Below, one piece after another: positions 56,121 through 64,000 of a stretch of 64,000 bases of DNA. The stretch is from Flaveria trinervia. Taxonomy: Eukaryota; Streptophyta; Magnoliopsida; Asterales; Asteraceae. The DNA lies in the NCBI GenBank assembly GCA_025506515.1, contig CM046444.1, forward strand, positions 76,751,533-76,815,532, read 5' to 3'. The notes under the pieces were generated by a model. It was not told the origin of the DNA. It was given only the letters and a program-made list of their open reading frames with translations, and did not search any database. The position numbers and the translations under genes are program-made. Every line of letters begins with the position of its first letter. Position 1 is the stretch's first letter.

Positions 56121-56185
56121 ACACTTATGAACATTTAGCACTTAAACCGTTTTTACCTATTGAAATTAACATTATGAGCATTTGA

Positions 56186-56319
56186 TCATCTCAGACATGG
56201 TCCTTTTAACTTGAAAACCTTTTGATCACCTCAGACGTGATCCTTTTAAACAATTAGTCACCACAGACGTGACACTGTTAAACTTTGAAAACACATGTGG
56301 CCATCTCAGACATGACCTT
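56186..56319 (-). promoter_or_regulatory. Cluster of four GTCTGAG-loop hairpins in C2
   Basis: On the minus strand: GGTCAT-GTCTGAG-ATGGCC, GTCAC-GTCTGTG-GTGAC, GATCAC-GTCTGAG-GTGATC and GACCAT-GTCTGAG-ATGATC. They correspond to 20071-20210 in C1. Confidence 0.7.
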
Positions 56320-56894
56320 TTTAGGTGAATTAATCCCATACTGATTTTCATGATATAGTCCGACGAACAAACAAACTAAAATGACTAACTAACTAGAACC
56401 TTAAACTAAATACAAAAATAGAACTTGTTTTTGACTTTTTGTGAGAGATAAATCCTAAGATAGACATTTACTGGATTTGGTTCCAGAATAGGCAACTTCA
56501 ATTTAGTTTGACCACACCTGGAACAATTCAATTTTAGAATGATACAGGCAAGTCAAATCATTTGGGACTTGTTATCAAAACCTTTAGATGCTCAATTCTT
56601 GGTTTTCATCCAGAGTCGTTAGCAAATTTAGGAAATCACACTGGTACTATTAGATTCCCACATTGATTTGAACTTTCAAGAATTGCAGCCACAATGATTG
56701 TCAGTATATTTGTCCTCTTAAATCCATACACAGACTTTAGACACAAACTGGTGATAGTTTTAGGTTTAATTATTTCAAATAACATTTTGGATCCCACACT
56801 TATATGGTAATCAACATTCCTCAGGAGCTTTTGAGTGGTCTATGGGTATTATTACAAGAAGAAACTATTCTTAGTGTTCTCAAAGAGAAGCCAT

Positions 56895-57002
56895 CCTCAG
56901 GACAGTGCCATCGCACAGCAGAGAGGCGGCAACCAACAATGAATTCTAGAATATCTAGGCTATGCTTATCCTCAGGTCAGTGCCATCGCACAGCAGAGAG
57001 GC
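56895..57002 (-). repeat. Two-copy CTGCTGTGCGATGGCACTG repeat
   Basis: Two near-identical ~32-bp copies (56895-56926, 56970-57002) read GCCTCTCTGCTGTGCGATGG and CACTGACCTGAGG on the minus strand. They match the three-copy repeat at 16443-16574. Confidence 0.7.
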
Positions 57003-57716
57003 ACACAACCTATCTTCTTGTTAGAGCAGCTAAATTTTCTTTTGCACAGAATGCACCCACAACATATGTCACTAGCTTGATAGCATTTGTCTTTCATTTT
57101 TTCTCATGCTTTGCTCTGTTTATGGTCATCCGCACACATTTGTGGCGTTTACATGCTCATTACCCCTTATTGGAATATTGTTGATTGTGTTAACCAGTGA
57201 TAAGATGGCAGTCCACAGTCAGTTGAACAACTTAGTTTGATCTTGAGATCACCAATCAGGTCTAATCATCTATTGTGTTGAATCTACCGACACATCATTT
57301 GTGGTCTAGCAACCTCTAGGTCTATTTTCTTTGTGTTACCTTAGTAGTTACAAGTTTTTCTATCATCTTCCCTTTTATATTGTTTAGACTACACAGACTT
57401 ATACTTTGAATTTTGCATCTTTTCTAAATTAAATTATTATTTTTTAAAGTCCCTTTTGATTTGTTCCCGTGTACTATCATTTTCCATAAGGTTCGAATCG
57501 GTATCACAGATACGATCTACCTTATATCGGCTATCCACTCCTTCTCCCTCGTTTTTTTATAATATTACTAGCTGACCTACTCCCCCCCTAAAATTCTAAA
57601 ATCATACTGGATTTAATTATTTTAGGATTTTAACAGACAGCTAAATAACATGAATTTAATTTAAACAGAATAAAATAAATAAGGAAAAATAAAAAATATA
57701 ACTACAATGCATCGGA

Positions 57717-59323
57717 CTACACATGATCATCATCAGGAATAATATCACTTTTCTTTTTAACGCCGTTGACCTCTAACAAATATAGAAAACGTGGTTTATC
57801 AAAGGCTTTTGTATAGAGGTCAGCGCGTTGGAAGTCAGTATTAATTTTTACCACATCGATTAAGTTCTTTTCAAAATAGTCTCTTATGAAATGGTATTTA
57901 ATACCAATGTGTTTGGTCTTTGGATGTTGTACCGGATTTTTAGTTACTGCAATTGCAGCAAAGTTATCAACAAAGATAGGAGTAGAAGAAAACTTTAAAC
58001 CGTAATCCCGCATTTGCTGTTGAATCCAGATGATTTGTGAATAGCAACTTGCAGCAGCAACATATTCGGCTTCACAGGTTGACAATGCAACCGAGGTCTG
58101 CTTCTTACACTGCCAGCTAACTAATCTCCTCCCAAAGAATTGACACCCTGCTGATGTAGACTTGTAGTTCATCTTGCAGCCCCTGTAATCCGAGTCACTA
58201 TACGCCATGACCTCAAAGTCATCATCATGAGGATACCACAACCCAAGTGTGGGTGTACCCTTCACATAACGAAATATCCTTTTGACCCCGATCACATGGT
58301 TAACCTTAGGCTTAGCCTGATATCTAGAACATAAACATGTAGCATACATGATATCAAGTCTTGAGGCAGTGAGATACATAAGGGATCCAATCATTCCTCG
58401 GTACATTGTGGCATCTACCAGATCTCCATTTTCGTCAGGTGCTATATCATGATTTGAAGCAAGTGGAGTTCCAGCAGCAGAAGCATTCTCCATGTCAAAA
58501 CGACTGAGAATGTCTCCCACATACTTGGTCTGATGTAGAAGGATCCCATTTGGTGTCTGATCCACCTATAACCTGAGAAAGAATTTCATCTCCCCCTTAG
58601 CACTCATCTCAAACTCTTTCTTCATAACTCCTTCAAACTCTTTGCATAATTCTTCGTTCTTTGAACCGAAGATTATGTCATCGACATAGATTTGTACTAG
58701 CAGTAGGTCTCCATCTTTTTCTTTGATGAACAGTGTGCAGTCAATGACTCCCCTGCGAAAGCCGTGTTTCACCAGATGAGTTGAGAGTTTCTCATACCAG
58801 GCCCTAGGAGCTTGATGAAGCCCGTATAAGGCCTTGTCGAGTTTGTAAACTCTGTCCTGATGATAAGGATCTTCAATTCCCTCGGGTTGACTGACATACA
58901 CTGTCTCCTGAATTTCCCCATGAAGGAATGGACTCTTCACATCTAATTGATGGACTTTAATATTCATATACCATGCATAGGCGAGGAATATACGGATGGC
59001 TTCCATCCTTGCCACGGGTGCAAACACATCATTGTAGTCAATCCCATCGACTTGGCGAAATCCCTGAACAACCAGTCGAGCCTTGTTCCTGATAATGACC
59101 CCTTGGTCATCCTTCTTGCATTTCAAGACCTATTTGGTGCCAATGCCTTAGCACCTTTAGGTTTATCTACCAGAGTCCATACTCCTAACTTCTTGAACTG
59201 AAGAAGTTCTTCTTGCATGGCACTCACCCATGCCTCATCGTTTAGTGCACTACTGACATATTTTGGCTCAAACTGCGAGACAAAACACCGATAAGCACCA
59301 TCATGAATGTATCCCTTTTCCAT
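57717..59323 (-). pseudogene. C2 reverse transcriptase and RNase H (two stops)
   Basis: This is the best pol stretch in the window. It starts MEKGYIHDGAYRCFVSQ and WVSAMQEELLQFKKLGVW. RT has ARLVVQGFRQVDGIDY, FAPVARMEAIRIF, QLDVKSPFLHGEI, KALYGLHQAPRAWYE and the intact active site IYVDDIIFGSKN near 58680. RNase H has YSDSDYRGC, CEAEYVAAAS and FVDNFAAI with the acidic residues kept, ending RADLYTKAFDKPRFLYLL. Only two nonsense codons interrupt 530 codons: near 59126 and at 58566 (LRL*VDQ). The final stop is at 57717. Confidence 0.9.
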
Positions 59324-60565
59324 AACAGAGGCATAATCAGCTGAGTACAGCTGATTTCGGGTTTGTACTCCTGATCTTACAACCCAATGACATTGTCTAA
59401 GGGATGATAGACATTTAGACGTGATCCTGGAGTAGTAGGAACAGCTACCTCAGAGCCAAGATTGTGAACATTTGGTTCTGCATCTGAGGTAGAAGGAGTT
59501 TGAGGTTCCGAAGTCAAAGGTGCATCACCGTTAGATGCTTGTGGACTTTCAGGAACTGGAACCTATTGCTCCTGACTGTTCTGGTCATCTTCTTCAGCTT
59601 CATCTTCAGAGGAGGAGTCAAGGTCGTCGACTACTCCCCTGACTGAGTAGATGATTCTCCCTGTGATCGAGATGATGTTAAACCAAGACATGGTGTATTC
59701 AAGATATCATCCATCATTCGAGTAGCCAAATCATCATCAGAAGGAGAGATAGGGATGTTGAAGGACTTAAAGAATCCATCATAGTCGAAAAAGTAGGCGG
59801 GTCCTTTGGCAGTAGGTTGTGTGGTATATCTCTGAACAACAACATTACACCACACTTCTACTAGACCCGTTGAGGTATTGTAAACTCTCTTGTTCGGTAT
59901 GTTGTATCCTAGGAAGATTCCTTCATCAGCCTTCTCGCTGAATTTACCGTCTTGCGTCTTCTGCAGAAGTGTACACGGTGTGCCAAATGGTTTGAGATAC
60001 TCCAGATTCGGTTTACGTCGTTGTAGTAGCTCGTAAGATATCTTTTCATGGCGCTTGACTATCAGAACTCGATTCGGTATATAACACGCATTAGCCACTG
60101 CCTCATTCCAAAATTGGATAGGCAATTTCGAGTCCACCAGCATTATCCGTGCTGTCTCTATCAAGCTTCTGTTCTTTCTCTCAACAACACCATTCATCTG
60201 AGGCATGTAGGCAGAAGTGAATTGATGCACAATTCCCTTTTCCTTGCAGTAAGCCTCCATCCACTGATTTTTGAATTCAGTCCTGTTGTCTGAGCGTACT
60301 TGTCTCACTTTCAGCTTGTAGAGAGATTCCAGTGTGGTTACTAACTCCTTGACTGACTCAAATGTTTCTGACTTGGACTTCAGAAACATTACCCAAAAGA
60401 ATCTTATGTAGTCATGAGTAACCACAAAATTGTACAAGTCGCCTGCAATGCTCTTTGTACTGACTGGACCAAACAGATCCATGTGAAGAAGTTCAAGAGG
60501 AAGTTCTATTGAATGAACTTTCTTTTTCATATGAGACTTCTTCGTCTGTTTGCCTTTCTTGCAAG
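59324..60565 (-). pseudogene. C2 integrase core and linker
   Basis: The core is open for 299 codons from 60530. LLHMDLFGPVSTKS has the first Asp, VRQVRSDNRTEFKNQW the second Asp, and NGVVERKNRSLIETAR the Glu, so all three remain. The usual VDDYSR block reads THDYIRFFW. FWNEAVANACYIPNRVLIVK and GIFLGYNIPNKRVYN follow. The Asp/Ser-rich linker ends with a stop at 59631. From 59630 to 59324 a low-complexity linker continues in other frames with stops. Confidence 0.88.
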
Positions 60566-61137
60566 CTACACAAACTGAGGAAGTTGGAAATTCTTGACAT
60601 TAACTCCTCTCACAAGATCCTTCTGGATCAAGTGATTTATCTTCTGTTGATTGATGTGTCCCATTCTCCTATGCCAGGATATGGAGTCCTTCTTAGTGGC
60701 TTTGGATAGAAAGAATTGAACTTCATGATCCGTTGTAGAAGCTGTTGAGAGATCCAAAACATAAAGGTCTTTATATCTTGAAGCTTTATCCTCTGGTCCT
60801 CTGGAATAACGTAGTCTTTCTTTAGGATGTAACACTTCTTGTTGTCGAATATGACTTTAAAACCTTTATCACAGGTTTGGGAAACAGAAAGTAAGTTGTT
60901 TTGAAGTTGTTGAACGTAGTTCACCTTATCGAACATAACTTTCTAATTTCTAACTTCTCCCTGAGCTCTGATATAGCCCCCCTTGTTTCGAGCAAATGAA
61001 ACATGCCCTCGTTTTATTTGCTTGACGTTTGATAAAAGAGCCCTGTTTCTGGTCATGTGCCTGGATGCTCCGCTATCTACAATCCACGTGTTGGTTTCAG
61101 CACTGTAGCGAACACCCTGCACATACAATGTAAACAT
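60566..61137 (-). pseudogene. C2 protease and integrase zinc region
   Basis: Protease: TNTWIVDSGASRHMTRNRAL carries the intact copia DSGAS motif near 61070, then GHVSFARNKGGYIRAQGEV. Next, in a second frame, NYVQQLQNNLLSVSQTCDKG and KCYILKKDYVIPEDQR. After a shift near 60780 comes KDLYVLDLSTAST and the zinc motif ISWHRRMGHINQQKINHL. A shift near 60566 separates the CX2C part (CVACKKGKQ). A stop is also present at 60943-60945 between the first two pieces. Confidence 0.85.
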
Positions 61138-63956
61138 TAGTTTAGGTTAGGAACCCAAGCCTTTACTGGCTTGGATTTCCCAGAGGCATCACACATCATG
61201 AAGTCAACCCATTGACCCTTAGAGGGTGAGGGTAGCTCAGGTTCTTTCTTGTCATCATTTTCAGACACAGATGATGACTTCTCTTTCCATAAGCCATATT
61301 TGTGCAGTGCCTGTTTGTGTAAACAATGGACTGGCTAATGGGTTGAACATTAGGTTCGCTAGTTCTTCTAGGTGGAGTTAAAGAACGCCTCTTATAAGAC
61401 CTAGGTTTCGAATTCTGAAGATCAATCTTCTTCCTTGGTGTCTGATAGTAAGGACAAAAGGAAGCAATGTGTCCACACTCTCCACAGTTGTAGCATGACC
61501 TGCTATCAACTGTATGATTAAACTTTCTTTATGGAGATGTCTGTGACACCCTAGTAACATCACTTAGTTTGGGTTTTGACTCTGTTTCTTTTGATGTTTT
61601 CTCCTGTTTAATAGACTTAATTGTTTTAACATTTTTAACATCTTTTTCTTTTTGGTTAAGAGATTATTGACATGACGCTTGTGAAAAATTAACACTAGCA
61701 GTCTTTTTAGATTCAGATTTGACTTTGTTTGACCCAGACTTTATATTACCCTTTTCAAATTCTTTTTCCAGATTAACACCAGGCATTTTACCCTTTGCCT
61801 TTAAAGTGGCCTCCTTTTGTTTTCTTCGATATTCAATTGACGAACATGCGTAATCTGGATCACTAACAAGAGGAGTTGAAACCACATGATCCTTGATGGG
61901 GTTGATATTTATTTGTCTACTCTTAGTGTTCAACAAGGTCTTAGGTGGTGGTGGAACCACTTTATAACCCAAACCCTCCCTGTTGTTTCTTTCTTTCACT
62001 AACTGTTGGACAATGTGTGATGAACTTGTCCAACTGTGCAGCTTTTTCTTTAATGAGTTTACTTCTGCTTCTAAAACTGCCTTTTGCTTCTTAGTGTCTT
62101 CTATGGAGTTAAGATAGTACCTAATGTCATTAGCTTGGTTAAATGCAAGTACTTCAGTTTCCCTAAGCTGTTTGGTCAAAAGGTCTATCTTTTCTTTGTA
62201 ACTATGCTCATTCTGTTTTACAACTCTATTAGCCCCAGTGCACAGTTGCAAATCCTTTACTAAGTTATCACTATGATCTAATAACTAGCAAATTTCTTAT
62301 CTATGCTATCTCTAAAAGTATCACAATCAGAACACGCATGTTTTTTAAACATTTGGTCAGTGGTACTTACCTGAGGTGGTTCAGAAGAGTTAGCCATCAA
62401 CACAACATCAGATGTCTATGGTTCTAGTGATTCTGTCTTTGCTGTTGAAATCCCTTCTTTAGGCTTGTAGCTGACTTCAGTTGCAGTTGTCTCTTCGATA
62501 TTTGACATCGCTATCTCAACTGCAATATCTCCCTCACTCGCGGAATCATCATCTAAATATTCTACATTGGCAATATTAGATTCCATTGGAAAGATAAACC
62601 GAAAGCTCCAGTCCTGTCCTTCATTATCATGAGTAGTCAAGGCTTTTGGATCCTTGCTTGATGAAGTAGAACTGCTAGCTTGCTTGTCTTGATGAGTGAA
62701 GGACGAGAATGGGTTCCCGTTCCCAGTCTTCTTTGGCTTCACACATTCTCTCTTGAAGTGTCCCTTTTCTCCACAGTTAAAGCAGGTCACTTTACTCTTG
62801 TCAAAGCCAAATGTGGTATCCTTAGTAACAACCAAGTTCTGTCCGGTCTTTTTCACAAACTTCTTCGCCCTCCGGACAGAACTAGCTAAGGCCCACATAA
62901 TATTCATCCTCTCCGCTCCATTTCATCCACTTGCTCGTAGTCCTCATCTGCCAGATGGCAGTTTCCAATCTTCCCAGCAACAAGTCCTTCATAAGAATGA
63001 ACCACTGCTGCCAAGAGATCCATGTGCTCTCGAGCTACTTCCACTGTCACGTTTCCAAGATTCTCAGTCTTCAGTCTAGTAGCATTTGCTTCAGATCCGA
63101 TATTGGGTACTAGAAGACCCTGTCGTTTCTGATCCTCAACGAGAGACTTGTAAAGGAACAGATGAGCTTGACACAAAAGCAGTCTGAAGAGGTGCTCCAG
63201 ACGTCTTAGCTTGAGGCGTGGCATTGTACAAAGCTGGATTCTGAGTGTGCGAAGACTTCTGAGCTCTGTATTTCATCCTAAGTGCTTCTTCTCGCAGCGT
63301 TAGAATGAAGTCATTGATATCCAACTTTTCCAGCATCTCATTCTGTCTCCGATTTGACACAAATGAAGCCCACTTTTCTGGCAACCCGTCTGCGAAATTT
63401 GACACCTTTTCTTCCATGGTAGTAGCAACTCCATGTGTATGCAATTCACTCATCAGATGGTAGAATCTATCAATAACATCATCCAAAATCTCGTCTCCCA
63501 GTGATCAGAAGTTGTCAAATTCTTCTTCAGTTCCTTAGCTTTAATTGCCTTCAGCGAAGCATTTCCGTCGTATCTCTTTTCCAGCTCATCCCACAGTTTC
63601 TTGGCTGCTTATTCTCTGAGTTCTGGTGGAAAATATCTTTAGGAATAGACTGTGTGATCAATGCATAAACTCTCTTCTCTGCATTATACTTAACTTTCTG
63701 AGCGTCAGTCATCCCACCCAAAGTAAGCTTTACCCCATCTGCTCCCACCGGCATACTATACCAAGTCTCGATAGCTTCCTACAAATTTGGATCCACTCCT
63801 TAAGTTAGATCTCAAAACGTTGTTTGCAGTGGGGAAAATCATCTAACGTTAAGAGTTTTGATGGTTTATTATGATTCCCACCTCACTCTCAAGCAACAGT
63901 AAGTTCTGGATCCTTGAGTCCTTGCCAGCAGTAAACGCTGACATCTGATCTTCCAA
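61138..63956 (-). pseudogene. C2 gag (frameshifted, start codon lost)
   Basis: The homologous start of C1b (MEDQYTVFTV) aligns with 63956, where the codon is TTG instead of ATG (then GAA GAT CAG). VKLTLGGMTDAQKVKYNAEK, YALITQSIPKDIF, LDDVIDRFYHLMSELHTH and FADGLPEKWASFVSNRRQ mark the capsid. Knuckle 1, CFNCGEKGHFKREC near 62790, is intact. A coiled-coil-like stretch follows near 62250-62000 (EKIDLLTKQLRETE). Knuckle 2 (CYNCGECGHIASFC near 61490) is intact in sequence but frameshifted. Breaks lie near 63480, 63140, 62905, 62420, 62290 and 61660. The gag is longer than in other copia lineages, as expected for Sireviruses. Confidence 0.87.
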
Positions 63957-64000
63957 CTCGATTAACCTTTATGTGTACACACCAAACTGTCAAACTGGTG
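63957..64000 (-). other. C2 leader, window edge
   Basis: Only 44 nt of the sequence upstream of C2 gag are present. The 5' LTR and primer-binding site lie beyond the right edge. Confidence 0.6.

Larger units (their letters stand above)
55645..57716 (-). other. C2 spacer between pol and env-like ORF
   Basis: In minus-strand order it holds a polypurine-like TTTAGGGGGGAG near 57590, two copies of the CTGCTG motif, four hairpins, a palindrome array (56120-55800) and a TATA-like box. No coding frame is supported. Order and spacing match C1. Confidence 0.7.

Noticed and set aside
56804..57184. 126-codon plus-strand ORF in the C2 spacer
   Set aside because: It is antisense to the element, spans the repeated CTGCTG motif and has no family resemblance.

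Overview
The window is a block of nested plant LTR retrotransposons. I see no host gene and no tRNA, rRNA or CRISPR locus. Two superfamilies account for nearly all of it. One is large Ty3/gypsy chromoviruses with LTRs of about 1.9-2.4 kb, a TGGTATCAGAGC primer-binding site, gag-PR-RT-RNaseH-INT order and a C-terminal chromodomain, which looks like the Tekay/Del lineage. The other is Ty1/copia elements with the Sirevirus plan: a long gag with coiled coil and two CCHC knuckles, then pol, then a long non-coding spacer, then an extra 'env-like' ORF beginning like MAFNPQHN. That ORF style and the mix of families suggest a eudicot, most likely Asteraceae. This is inference from family recognition, not a database hit.

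Layout (G = gypsy, C = copia). G1 tail 1-574, then an LTR at 575-2958 that also serves as the 5' LTR of G2 (gag-pol 3310-12945, 3' LTR 12985-15231). N1, a copia-type element carrying only an env-like ORF, interrupts G2 integrase at 7272-12347 with a clean TAGGA target duplication. From 15232 to 26304 lies the 3' half of C1 (spacer, env-like ORF, LTR), itself broken by a reverse gypsy LTR piece (16885-18521), a foreign copia 3' end and a three-copy 413-bp tandem repeat (18522-19967), and a solo LTR (25219-26202). A second C1-family copy starts at 26565 (LTR piece, PBS, gag to 29905). G3 (29963-37225) cuts into that gag; G4 on the minus strand (37226-45886) cuts into G3 integrase. C3, a copia body without LTRs (45887-51065), sits between two truncated LTRs. 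C2, the best preserved copia and of the C1 family, fills 51066-64000 on the minus strand.

All coding regions are damaged by stops, frameshifts or lost catalytic residues; C2 pol and G4 integrase/chromodomain are the least damaged.

The most interesting signal is in the env-like module of the C1/C2 family, present in two copies on opposite strands. Each copy has, in the same order: a spacer with repeated CTGCTG motifs, four short hairpins with a nearly constant GTCTGAG loop and changing, mostly still paired stems, an array of CAGTCG-NN-CGACTG palindromes, a TATA-like box in LTR-promoter context, a splice donor about 146 nt later, a 525/540-nt intron ending 4 nt before the env-like ATG, and a second 145/148-nt intron inside the ORF whose removal restores the same reading phase in both copies. 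This looks like a self-contained internal transcription and splicing unit inside a retrotransposon.
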